From Fodinibacter sp035633415 (lineage in GTDB: Bacteria > Actinomycetota > Actinomycetes > Actinomycetales > Dermatophilaceae): a stretch of 33,709 bases of DNA. Position numbers and translations under genes: made by a program. Location of the stretch: assembly GCA_035633415.1 (NCBI GenBank), contig DASQEZ010000294.1, positions 1 to 33,709 of the forward strand. Direction: 5' to 3'. Shown here in pieces: positions 15,034-22,368 of this stretch (position 1 is the first letter of the stretch; each line of letters begins with the position of its first letter). A model generated the notes under the pieces. The model saw nothing but the letters and a program-made list of their open reading frames with translations, was not told the origin of the DNA and did no database searches.

Positions 15034-15909
15034 ATGGGCCCGACCAGCAGCACCCGCGCGGCGCTTGCCGCAGGGTGGCTGACCGCTGCCGCGGTGCTGC
15101 TCGCGGGCTGCGGGCTCGGTGGCTCGTGGACCCCCAGTGGTGACGGCTCCCCGGCCGCGGCCGGCTCGGCGACGAGCGTGGCCCCCCCGGTCACGCCCAC
15201 CCCGACGACCGACCCCACGCCCACCCGGTCCGTGACCCCCACGCCGACCGCCACCTCGACCCCGTCGCCCTCGGCGACGGCGAAGCCGACCCCCACGAAG
15301 ACCACGACGCCGCGCACCAGCCTGATCCGGGGCGACTCGGGGCCAAAGGTCCTCGCTCTGCAGCAGCGCCTGAAGGCGCTGGGCTACTGGCTCGGCACGC
15401 CTGACGGGTCGTTCGGCTCGCTGACCCAGCAGGCCGTCTGGGCGTTCCAGAAGTCGGCGGGCCTGCGGCGTGACGGCGTCGTCGGACCGAAGACCCGCAA
15501 GGCCCTCGAGGCCGGCGTCCGGCCGAAGGCCAGGCTCGGCGGCGACGGGGTCGAGATCGACCTCGACCGGCAGATCCTGCTCGTCGTGCGCGACGGCACG
15601 GTGCGCACCATCCTCAACACCTCCACCGGCAACCGGGAGGAGTACACCTCCACCTCGGGCAACCGCGCCATCGCCACGACGCCGCGTGGCAGCTACACGG
15701 TCTACCGCGCCGTCGACGGCCCGGTCACGAACTCCCTGGGCCAGCTCTGGCGGCCGCGCTTCTTCAACCGCGGCATCGCGGTGCACGGCTCCCAGAACAT
15801 CCCGCCGTGGCCCGACTCGCACGGCTGTGCCCGGCTCAGCAACGCCGCCATCGACATGATCTGGGCGACCGACCTGATGCCGATCGGCAGCCGCGTCCTG
15901 GTGCACTGA
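15034..15909 (+). CDS. L,D-transpeptidase lipoprotein with peptidoglycan-binding domain
   Basis: A 291-residue secreted cell-wall enzyme. The signal peptide ends in a lipobox (LLAGC, Cys26). A Thr/Pro/Ser-rich linker (about 50-97) spans the wall. A PG_binding_1 domain follows (about 100-160, GDSGPKVLALQQRLKALGYW and DGVVGPKTRKALE). The YkuD catalytic domain ends with H251 (AVHGSQNI) and SHGCARLSN, giving catalytic Cys265 with His263. Such enzymes form 3-3 peptidoglycan cross-links or attach proteins to peptidoglycan. The ATG at 15034 has GGAGGGA upstream. The 130-base gap before it (14904-15033) holds no clear promoter. The linker's low complexity is normal for surface lipoproteins. Confidence 0.93.
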   Translation: MGPTSSTRAALAAGWLTAAAVLLAGCGLGGSWTPSGDGSPAAAGSATSVAPPVTPTPTTDPTPTRSVTPTPTATSTPSPSATAKPTPTKTTTPRTSLIRGDSGPKVLALQQRLKALGYWLGTPDGSFGSLTQQAVWAFQKSAGLRRDGVVGPKTRKALEAGVRPKARLGGDGVEIDLDRQILLVVRDGTVRTILNTSTGNREEYTSTSGNRAIATTPRGSYTVYRAVDGPVTNSLGQLWRPRFFNRGIAVHGSQNIPPWPDSHGCARLSNAAIDMIWATDLMPIGSRVLVH

Positions 15910-15969
15910 CCGGCGGACACCGCTCGGGCGGTTCTCGACACGCCGCCCGCCAGCCCCGATGCTGGTCGC

Positions 15970-16641
15970 GTGCCCGCCGCTCCCGCCCCGCCCCACCTGA
16001 CCGCCTCCTTCTGGCGAACCCGGCGGTCGGCCGCCGTCGCCGGCATCGTCTTCGCCGTGCTGCTCCTCACCGCCATGACGATGATGCGCCTCGCCCTCGC
16101 CGACGACAGCCTCACCACCCTGCAGTCGGATGCCGCGAGCCGTCGTCTCGTCGGGTGGGCCCTGAACCTCGTCCCGTTCGCCGGCATCGCCTTCCTGTGG
16201 TTCATCGGTGTGGTGCGCGAGCAGCTCGGGGAGGTCGAGGACCGGCTCTTCTCCACGGTGTTCCTCGGCAGCGGGCTGCTCTTCCTCGCGATGCTGTTCA
16301 CCGGCGCGGCGTCCTCGACTGGCATCCTCGAGCTGCTGGCCCGGCCGGACCCGGACTCGGCCGTCTGGGAGTTCGGCCGCGACAACACCCAGACCCTGGT
16401 CTCGGTGTACGCCATGCGGATGGCAGCCGTCTTCACCCTGTCGGTGAGCACGGTCGGCATCCGGACCGGCGCGATGCCGCGCTGGGTCTCCTACCTCGGG
16501 TACGCGGCCGCCCTCGTGCTGCTCGTGGCCGCGGGGGAGAACAAGTGGACCCAGCTCGTCTTCCCCCTCTGGGTGCTGCTCGTGAGCGTCGTCATCCTGG
16601 TCACCCGCCCCCCGGACCGGACCGCCGCCGACACCGCGTGA
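15970..16641 (+). CDS. Multi-pass membrane protein of unknown function
   Basis: A 223-residue protein with about five or six hydrophobic segments: AAVAGIVFAVLLLTAMTMM, LVGWALNLVPFAGIAFLWFI, TVFLGSGLLFLAMLFTGA, RMAAVFTLSVSTVGI, YLGYAAALVLLVAAG and TQLVFPLWVLLVSVVILVT. A short outer loop lies after the first segment. No catalytic motif is evident and I do not recognise the family with confidence. Start is GTG at 15970, 60 bases after the L,D-transpeptidase stop, so the two could be co-transcribed. It converges on the DUF4239 gene with only 9 bases between stops. Confidence 0.75.
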   Translation: MPAAPAPPHLTASFWRTRRSAAVAGIVFAVLLLTAMTMMRLALADDSLTTLQSDAASRRLVGWALNLVPFAGIAFLWFIGVVREQLGEVEDRLFSTVFLGSGLLFLAMLFTGAASSTGILELLARPDPDSAVWEFGRDNTQTLVSVYAMRMAAVFTLSVSTVGIRTGAMPRWVSYLGYAAALVLLVAAGENKWTQLVFPLWVLLVSVVILVTRPPDRTAADTA

Positions 16642-16650
16642 GGCCGTGCG

Positions 16651-17475
16651 TCAGCGCGCGTTGCCCTGCGCGTCGCACGGGGGCGTCGCCGTCAGCGCGA
16701 GGGCCTCGAGCTGGCCGTCGACGAGGCGCAATGAGCGCTCCATGGCGGTGGGCTGCAGCCCACCCAGGCCCTCGCCGTGGGGGTTGTCGAAGAAGACAAG
16801 GAGCAGCATCAGCACGGTGATGACCACGGTGACGCTCCCCATGAGCATCGCCTGCGTGGTGGCCCGCTCGGCACTGTCGGCGAAGAACAGCAGGTAGCCG
16901 AAGATCACGGCACAGATCAGGGAGAGGGCCAGCCACAACGGAGCCGGGATGATGCCCTGCGCCGTGTGCACCCGGTCGTTGCGCGCCAGTTGGCGCTCGG
17001 AGGTCTGGGCCATCCAACGGTCATAGGCCGACTGCTCGGTGGCCGTCGCCGGCTCGAGCGCCGCGACCGTCCTGAACATCGTCGCCCCCCACGGGTTGAT
17101 CGAGTCCTGGAGGCTGCCGGATGCCACGGCATCCCACTCGGTTCCCACGACCGAGCGGCCGTAGCAGACCAGCTCGCCGGTGAGCCGCTCGGACGAGCCG
17201 GCCGGCATCAGCTGGGCGGTCTGCACCATCTGGGCCACGACCGCGGCCTCGGTCTCGGCGCCCGCGCGAGTGTCGTCGTAGGCCGCGAAGGCGAGGAAGA
17301 TGATGAAGCCGAGCAGCACCGAGAAGCCGGTGGCCAGCACGCCGAAGACCCCCGAGGCGCGGTCCCCGTCACTGAAGTAGCTGCCCGCGGGAGCCCGCCG
17401 CCGCAGGAGCAGCATGGACGTCACCGTCACCGTCGTCACGGCGGCGACGATGACCAGGGCCAGCCACGGGTTCAC
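16651..17475 (-). CDS. DUF4239 (bestrophin-like) membrane protein
   Basis: A 274-residue membrane protein. An N-terminal helix (PWLALVIVAAVTTVTVTSML) is followed by ASGVFGVLATGFSVLLGFII and DDTRAGAETEAAVVAQM, typical of the DUF4239 family. That family is distantly like bestrophin anion channels and is of untested function in bacteria. A long central soluble stretch precedes two more helices (LWLALSLICAVIFGYLLFFAD and SVTVVITVLMLLLVFFDNP). The GTG at 17475 is set by the GTGA overlap with the oxidoreductase stop at 17472; the longer open frame upstream lies within that gene. Coupling to a Gfo/Idh/MocA oxidoreductase gives no clear functional hint. Confidence 0.8.
   Translation of the reverse strand: MNPWLALVIVAAVTTVTVTSMLLLRRRAPAGSYFSDGDRASGVFGVLATGFSVLLGFIIFLAFAAYDDTRAGAETEAAVVAQMVQTAQLMPAGSSERLTGELVCYGRSVVGTEWDAVASGSLQDSINPWGATMFRTVAALEPATATEQSAYDRWMAQTSERQLARNDRVHTAQGIIPAPLWLALSLICAVIFGYLLFFADSAERATTQAMLMGSVTVVITVLMLLLVFFDNPHGEGLGGLQPTAMERSLRLVDGQLEALALTATPPCDAQGNAR
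17119..17134. repeat. Inverted pair of the GGATGCC heptamer
   Basis: GGATGCC (17119-17125) and GGCATCC (17128-17134) with a 2-base centre, inside the DUF4239 gene. Confidence 0.6.
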
Positions 17476-18524
17476 GCGTCCCCCGCCTCGCCGGGGTAGA
17501 CGACGCCGACCCGGCGGCGCACCTCGTCCATCGCCGCCATGACCCGTCGGGTGGCCGCCCACGGCATCGACCAGGTCTCGAGGCGCCCCTCGTCGAGGGC
17601 GCGGGCGACCTCGGCGGCCTCGAACCGGAACCCGTGCGTGGCCACCGCAGGCACGAACTCGTCGAGCACGCTGCCGTCCGGCGCCACGAGCCGCACCCGG
17701 CTCTGCACGTTGTAGAAGCGGCCGTCGACCTCGAGCCGGGCCCGCGTGCCGACCACCCGCGCCGGGCACGACGTCGCGGCGGCCATCGAGCACCACAGGT
17801 CGGCGATGCCCCCGGCGGGGCCGCGCGCCTGGATCGTGGTGGTGGCATCGACCCCGAGGTCGGTGAGGGTGCCGTGCGCCCCGACGACCTCGATCCCGCC
17901 GAGCACGTGGTCGGCGAACGACAGCGGGTACACGCCGAGGTCGAGCAGCGCGCCACCGGCGAGCTCGGGCTGGGAGAGCCGGGCGGGGCCGTTGGGCCAC
18001 AGCAGCTGGCCGTGGTCGGCGTCGACGAGCACCACCTCGCCGAGGGTGCCCGCCTCGACGGTGCGCCGGATGACGTCGTAGTGCGGCAGGTAACGGCTCC
18101 ACATCGCCTCCGCGGCCAGCAGACCCGCGGCCCGCGCGGTTCCGAGCACCTCGTCGGCCTCGCGCAGGCTGCGGGTGAACGCCTTCTCGACGAGCACGGG
18201 CTTGCCTGCGCGCAACGCGAGGAGGGCGTGCTCGTGGTGCTGGCTGTGGGGGCTCGCGACGTACACGGCATCCACGTCGGGGTCGGTCACGAGGTCGGCG
18301 TACGACCCGTGCGCTCGGTCCACGCCGTGCCGCCCGGCGAACTCCTGCGCCCGCTCCCGCGACCGCGAGCCGACGGCGACGACCCGCGAGCGGGTGCCAT
18401 GGTGCACGGCATCCGCGAACGTGTTGGCGATGCCGCCGGGTGCGAGCACGCCCCAACGGATCGCGGGTGCGTGCATGGGGTCGGGCACGGACGGGGCAGC
18501 GAGCGTGAGGGGCGCGGACGGCAT
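17472..18524 (-). CDS. Gfo/Idh/MocA family NAD(P)-dependent oxidoreductase
   Basis: A 350-residue cytosolic dehydrogenase. The Rossmann nucleotide-binding start reads IRWGVLAPGGIANTFADAV, with A-P-G-G-I-A in place of the usual GxGxxA. VYVASPHSQHHEHALLAL and the EKAFTRS motif (normally EKP) mark the family; EKAF is a variant in which Lys remains for catalysis. The C-terminal GGALLDLGVYPLSFADHVLG helix matches the dimer/substrate domain (dihydrodiol-dehydrogenase-like subgroup). Substrates are sugars, inositols or similar polyols; which one cannot be read. ATG at 18524 is used; another in-frame ATG at 18476 would remove 16 weakly conserved residues and is a real alternative. The stop overlaps the DUF4239 gene (GTGA). 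Confidence 0.88.
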   Translation of the reverse strand: MPSAPLTLAAPSVPDPMHAPAIRWGVLAPGGIANTFADAVHHGTRSRVVAVGSRSRERAQEFAGRHGVDRAHGSYADLVTDPDVDAVYVASPHSQHHEHALLALRAGKPVLVEKAFTRSLREADEVLGTARAAGLLAAEAMWSRYLPHYDVIRRTVEAGTLGEVVLVDADHGQLLWPNGPARLSQPELAGGALLDLGVYPLSFADHVLGGIEVVGAHGTLTDLGVDATTTIQARGPAGGIADLWCSMAAATSCPARVVGTRARLEVDGRFYNVQSRVRLVAPDGSVLDEFVPAVATHGFRFEAAEVARALDEGRLETWSMPWAATRRVMAAMDEVRRRVGVVYPGEAGDA

Positions 18525-18552
18525 ACGACGCAGCGTAGGCCGTCCGCCCCCC

Positions 18553-19407
18553 TCAGAACCGGGCCGTGGCCTCCGCCACGAGGTCGCCGACGAGCTCTCC
18601 GGGGTCGACGTCGAGCCCCTTGCGCGCGAACCAGGTCGCCATCGTCGTGGCGTCGCGCTCGAGGAAGTCGAAGCCCTGTGGGTTGCCGATGACGTCGACG
18701 ATCTGCGGCCAGTCGATGATGACGATCCGCTCCTCGTGCAGCAGCACGTTGTACGGCGAGAGGTCACCGTGCGCCCAGCCGTGGTGCGCCAGGGTGAGCA
18801 TCGCCGTGCGCAGCTGCTCGAACAGCTCGGCGAGCAGCGCCGGCTCGGGCCGGGTGGAGACCAGCCGCGGCGCCGCGACCGGGGTGTCACCGCTGTCGTC
18901 GCCGACGAACGCCATCAGCATCTCGGACTCGTCGAGCTGCACGGGGTAGGGCACGGGGAGGTCGAGCTCCCAGAGCCGACCGAGGGCGTCGAACTCCGCA
19001 GCCGCCCACTGCCCGGCGATCAGCTGCTTGCCGAAGTCGGTGCGCCGGGCCATGGCCCGCATCTCGCGGCTCTTGCGGACCCGGCGTCCTTCGAGGTAGC
19101 CGGCGTCGCGGTGGAAGAGCCGGTGCTCGCCGTTGCGGTAGCGCTTGGCGGCCATCGTGCTGACCCGCGCAGACCCCGGTACCCAGCGGCGCAGGACGTG
19201 GACGTCGGCCTCCTTGCCGGTCTTGAGGACCCCGAGGTCGCTCTCGACGGCGCCGAGATCGGTGACGACCCAGTCCGGGCGCGGTTTCGGGCCATGGGTC
19301 GCGCCGTCCCAGGAGGACCAGCGGTCCCCCTCGGGAGGTGCGTCAGGTGAGGTGTCGATCGAGAAGAGGGCCTGCTTCTCGGGCAGGTGGAACGGCTGGT
19401 GTGCCAC
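18553..19407 (-). CDS. RIO-type atypical serine kinase
   Basis: A 284-residue cytosolic kinase-fold protein. LKTGKEADVHVL is the RIO glycine-poor nucleotide loop, followed by MAAKRYR (K88). WAHGDLSPYNVLLHEERIVIIDWPQ carries catalytic D215, N220 and metal-binding D232. RIO kinases lack the activation segment and substrate-binding subdomains of ordinary Ser/Thr kinases. In archaea and eukaryotes they act in small-subunit ribosome maturation; bacterial ones are poorly studied. ATG at 19407 has GGAGGACGAAGGAAG upstream, though spacing is not ideal. Neighbours (oxidoreductase, P450) give no ribosomal link. Kinase fold is near certain, substrate unknown. Confidence 0.92.
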   Translation of the reverse strand: MAHQPFHLPEKQALFSIDTSPDAPPEGDRWSSWDGATHGPKPRPDWVVTDLGAVESDLGVLKTGKEADVHVLRRWVPGSARVSTMAAKRYRNGEHRLFHRDAGYLEGRRVRKSREMRAMARRTDFGKQLIAGQWAAAEFDALGRLWELDLPVPYPVQLDESEMLMAFVGDDSGDTPVAAPRLVSTRPEPALLAELFEQLRTAMLTLAHHGWAHGDLSPYNVLLHEERIVIIDWPQIVDVIGNPQGFDFLERDATTMATWFARKGLDVDPGELVGDLVAEATARF

Positions 19408-19506
19408 GGTGGTGCTCCTGGAGGACGAAGGAAGGGGAGGGCTCGGTGAGGGCCCGGACAGTCGGCGACATGTCGGCCTCCTTCGTCGGTCGTGGCGGTT
19501 CGTCGT

Positions 19507-19526
19507 GGCATCCGCAGGCGGATGCC
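19507..19526. repeat. Perfect 9-bp inverted repeat in the gap upstream of the RIO kinase gene
   Basis: GGCATCCGC (19507-19515) and GCGGATGCC (19518-19526) flank a 2-base centre in the 190-base gap 19408-19597, between the P450 stop and the RIO kinase start. The centre is too tight for a good RNA hairpin, so a protein-binding DNA palindrome is the better reading. Besides this element the gap shows a GC-rich stretch and nothing else clear. Confidence 0.55.
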
Positions 19527-19597
19527 GGGTGTTCGCCTCCCAGCGTGGCGCACCGGGCCCGCCCCCGCCACCGGTTTTCCCGATGCGGAGCGTCGGC

Positions 19598-20989
19598 TCA
19601 GGCGAGTCGCTCGACCCCGGCCAGTACGGGCTGGGTGGGGAAGAGGGTGATGAGCGAGCCGACCGGCAGCTGGTCGGTGTCCGCGAGTGCCGTGACCCGG
19701 TGCCCTCGCAGGATCAGCGCCAGGGCCAGCACCGCCTCGACCATCGAGAAGTGCTGGCCGATGCACGCGCGCGGGCCGCCGCCGAACGGCATCCATGCGT
19801 AACGGTGCGACGGCTCCGGGCGGCTGCCGGTGCCGGTGAAGCGGCCGGGGTCGAAGACGAGCGGGTCGGCCCAGAAGGCCGGGTGGCGGTGGATGGTCCA
19901 CGGGGCGACGACGACGGTGGTGCCCGGCGGCACCCGGTGCCCCATCAGGTCGTCCTCCTGCACGGTCAGCCGACCGAGGATGGGCGCGGAGGGGTAGAGC
20001 CGCATGGCCTCCTTGAGCACCGCCGTCGTCAGGGGCAGGGCGGTCACGGTCGCAGCCGTGGGGGGGTGCTCGCCGAGCGCTCGGCGCACCTCGACACGCA
20101 CGGCGTCCTGCACGTCCCGGTGACGGCCCAGCAGGTGCAGGGCGAAGGTGAGCGCGATGGCCGTGGTCTCGTGGCCGGCCATCATGAACAGGAGCACCTG
20201 GCTGCGCACCTCCTCGTCGCCGATCGGCTCGTCCCCGTCGTGTGCGGCGAGCAGCCTGCTGAGCAGGTCGGTCTCGCCCGTGGTGCGCCCCTGCCGGCGC
20301 GCGGACACGATGCTGTCGCACACCCCGAAGAGGTCCTCGCGGGCGGCCCGGCCACGGAGCACGCGGCGGGTGGGGATGCCGGCCGGCATCCGCACCGCAC
20401 CCAGCCCGCGGCGCAGGATCGTGTCCGAGACCGCGGGGAAGGAGCGGCGCACGTGGGGCAGCAGGTCGTCGGCCCCCTCCCCGAACAGGGCGGCCAGCAC
20501 GACCCGCAGGGTGAGCCGCTGCATCTGCAGGCTGAGGTCGACCGTGGGGGAGCCCCCGACGTCCCACTCGCCCACGACCGTCTCGATCTCGCGGACCATG
20601 AGGTCGGCGTAGCCGTCGACGGCCGGCTTGGTGAACAGCGGCTGCAGGAAGCGCTTCTGGCGCGTCCAGTCCCCACCCTCAGCGGTGAGCAGGCCGGGGC
20701 CGAGCCACCGCACGATCTCGTCGTGCACGCGGTCCTGCTTGGAGTAGGCCCGCCACGAGCTGCCCGACAGCACCCGCGCGGCGCCGTCGGGGTGGTGCAC
20801 CCACCACACGTCGCGGCTGGCTCCCGGCGGCCCCACGACCATCCGCACGAGGTCCCCGTGCCGGCGCCACGAGCTCTCGGCGAACTCGACGGCGTTGCGC
20901 CGCAGCCCCAGAATCGGGGCGTACCTGCCCCCGACCACGGGTGGCGGGGCCGGTGCGGGCCCGCCGTCGGTGCGCGTGACGGGGGTCAT
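19598..20989 (-). CDS. Cytochrome P450
   Basis: A 463-residue haem monooxygenase. The I-helix oxygen-activation motif is AGHETTA, the K-helix ExxR is in LKEAMRLYP, the PERF-like region is FDPGRF and the haem loop is FGGGPRACIGQHF with ligand Cys409. Length, AGHETT, and the ALPLTTAVLKEAMR stretch fit the class related to CYP102/CYP4-like fatty-acid or terpene hydroxylases in actinomycetes, more than the CYP105 group; this is only an impression. No ferredoxin or reductase gene lies nearby, so redox partners must come from elsewhere. ATG at 20989 gives a short Pro-rich lead before the conserved region; it is divergent from the acyl-CoA dehydrogenase gene across 151 bases. Substrate unknown. Confidence 0.95.
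   Translation of the reverse strand: MTPVTRTDGGPAPAPPPVVGGRYAPILGLRRNAVEFAESSWRRHGDLVRMVVGPPGASRDVWWVHHPDGAARVLSGSSWRAYSKQDRVHDEIVRWLGPGLLTAEGGDWTRQKRFLQPLFTKPAVDGYADLMVREIETVVGEWDVGGSPTVDLSLQMQRLTLRVVLAALFGEGADDLLPHVRRSFPAVSDTILRRGLGAVRMPAGIPTRRVLRGRAAREDLFGVCDSIVSARRQGRTTGETDLLSRLLAAHDGDEPIGDEEVRSQVLLFMMAGHETTAIALTFALHLLGRHRDVQDAVRVEVRRALGEHPPTAATVTALPLTTAVLKEAMRLYPSAPILGRLTVQEDDLMGHRVPPGTTVVVAPWTIHRHPAFWADPLVFDPGRFTGTGSRPEPSHRYAWMPFGGGPRACIGQHFSMVEAVLALALILRGHRVTALADTDQLPVGSLITLFPTQPVLAGVERLA
20374..20391. repeat. 18-bp perfect palindrome built from two GGATGCC heptamers
   Basis: GGATGCCGGCCGGCATCC reads the same on both strands and lies inside the P450 gene. It is the tightest of the four inverted heptamer pairs of this window. 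Confidence 0.7.
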
Positions 20990-21140
20990 CGCTCCATGGT
21001 GGCCCCGGCGCCCGCCGGCGTCGAGGCGGACGGCGAGGTCGGGGTGGGAGGACTCACATCCCCGCCATGTCGATCGGCAGGCGGACCGACGGCATACTCG
21101 GGAGGCAGACCCCAACTCCAGCCGAAGGCGGCGATTCCGC

Positions 21141-22337
21141 ATGTCCCGACTCCAGACCACGGACGGCCTCACCGAGGAGCAGCACGAGCTCATCAAGCTG
21201 GTCCGCGAGTTCGTCGACGAGCAGATCATCCCGGTCGCGACCGCGCTCGAGCACAAGGACGAGTACCCCACCGACATCGTCGAGGGCATGAAGGAGATGG
21301 GGATCTTCGGCCTGATGATCCCCGAGGAGTACGGCGGGCTCGGCGAGTCGCTGCTGACCTACGCTCTGGTCGTCGAGGAGATCGCGCGCGGCTGGATGTC
21401 GGTCAGCGGGATCATCAACACCCACTTCATCGTGGCCTACCTGATCCTCCAGCACGGCACCGAGGAGCAGAAGCAGCGCTACCTGCCGCGGATGGCGACC
21501 GGAGAGGTGCGCGGCGCGTTCTCGATGTCCGAGCCCGGGATGGGCTCCGACGTCGCGGCGATCCGCAGCAAGGCGGTGCGCGACGGCGACGAGTGGGTGC
21601 TCACCGGCCAGAAGATGTGGTTGACCAACGGTGGCTCGGCCAACCTGGTCGCGGTGCTCATGCGCACCGACCTCGGCGAGAGCGACAGCCCGTACAAGAA
21701 CATGTCGACCTTCCTCATCGACAAGGAGTCCGGCTTCGGCGAGACGGCCCAGGGTGTGACGGTGCCCGGCAAGATCGAGAAGATGGGCTACAAGGGCGTC
21801 GACACCACCGAGCTGATCATGGAGGGGCACCGCACGACCGAGGCCCAGCTGCTCGGCGGGGCTCCGGGCAAGGGCTTCTACCAGATGATGGACGGCGTCG
21901 AGGTGGGCCGCGTGAACGTCGCGGCCCGGGCCTGCGGCCTGTCGATGCGGGCCTTCGAGCTCGGCATCGCCTACTCCCAGCAGCGTGAGACCTTCGGCAA
22001 GAAGATCGCCGAGCACCAGGGCATCCTGTTCCGGCTCGCCGACATGGCGACCATGGTCGAGGCCAGCCACCAGATGATGGTCAAGGCCGCCCGGCTCAAG
22101 GACGCCGGGGAGCGCAACGACCTCGAGGCGGGGATGGCGAAGTACCTCGCCTCGGAGAACTGCGCGAACGTCGTGGAGCAGTCGTTCCGGATCCACGGTG
22201 GCTACGGCTACTCCAAGGAGTACGAGATCGAGCGGCTGTACCGCGAGGCGCCGATGCTCCTCATCGGTGAGGGCACCGCCGAGATCCAGAAGATGATCAT
22301 CGGTCGGCGCCTCCTCGAGGACTACAAGGCCCGCTGA
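21141..22337 (+). CDS. Acyl-CoA dehydrogenase
   Basis: A 398-residue flavoprotein that forms the alpha,beta double bond of an acyl-CoA thioester and passes electrons to ETF. All three ACAD parts are seen: N-terminal helices (LTEEQHELIKLVREFVDEQI; MIPEEYGGLGESLLTYALV), the central barrel with FSMSEPGMGSDVAAI and WVLTGQKMWLTNGG (FAD and acyl binding), and the C-terminal helices with QQRETFGKKIAEHQGI. IGEGTAEIQK holds the catalytic-base Glu at about residue 377. The start ATG at 21141 fits the family. A weak promoter (TCGATC, 21070-21075; CATACT, 21093-21098) lies upstream, giving a leader of about 35 bases. The acyl chain is unknown. The lyase pair 6 kb upstream makes methylsuccinyl-CoA or a similar acid conceivable, with no direct support. 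Confidence 0.93.
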   Translation: MSRLQTTDGLTEEQHELIKLVREFVDEQIIPVATALEHKDEYPTDIVEGMKEMGIFGLMIPEEYGGLGESLLTYALVVEEIARGWMSVSGIINTHFIVAYLILQHGTEEQKQRYLPRMATGEVRGAFSMSEPGMGSDVAAIRSKAVRDGDEWVLTGQKMWLTNGGSANLVAVLMRTDLGESDSPYKNMSTFLIDKESGFGETAQGVTVPGKIEKMGYKGVDTTELIMEGHRTTEAQLLGGAPGKGFYQMMDGVEVGRVNVAARACGLSMRAFELGIAYSQQRETFGKKIAEHQGILFRLADMATMVEASHQMMVKAARLKDAGERNDLEAGMAKYLASENCANVVEQSFRIHGGYGYSKEYEIERLYREAPMLLIGEGTAEIQKMIIGRRLLEDYKAR

Positions 22338-22339
22338 CA

Positions 22340-22360
22340 CCCACGACCCGATGCCGTGGG
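22340..22360. terminator. Candidate bidirectional terminator between convergent genes
   Basis: CCCACG (22340-22345) pairs with CGTGGG (22355-22360) around a 9-base loop, in the 31-base gap between the acyl-CoA dehydrogenase and carboxypeptidase stops. Short stem, no T-run. Confidence 0.4.
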
Positions 22361-22368
22361 GCCGCCCG

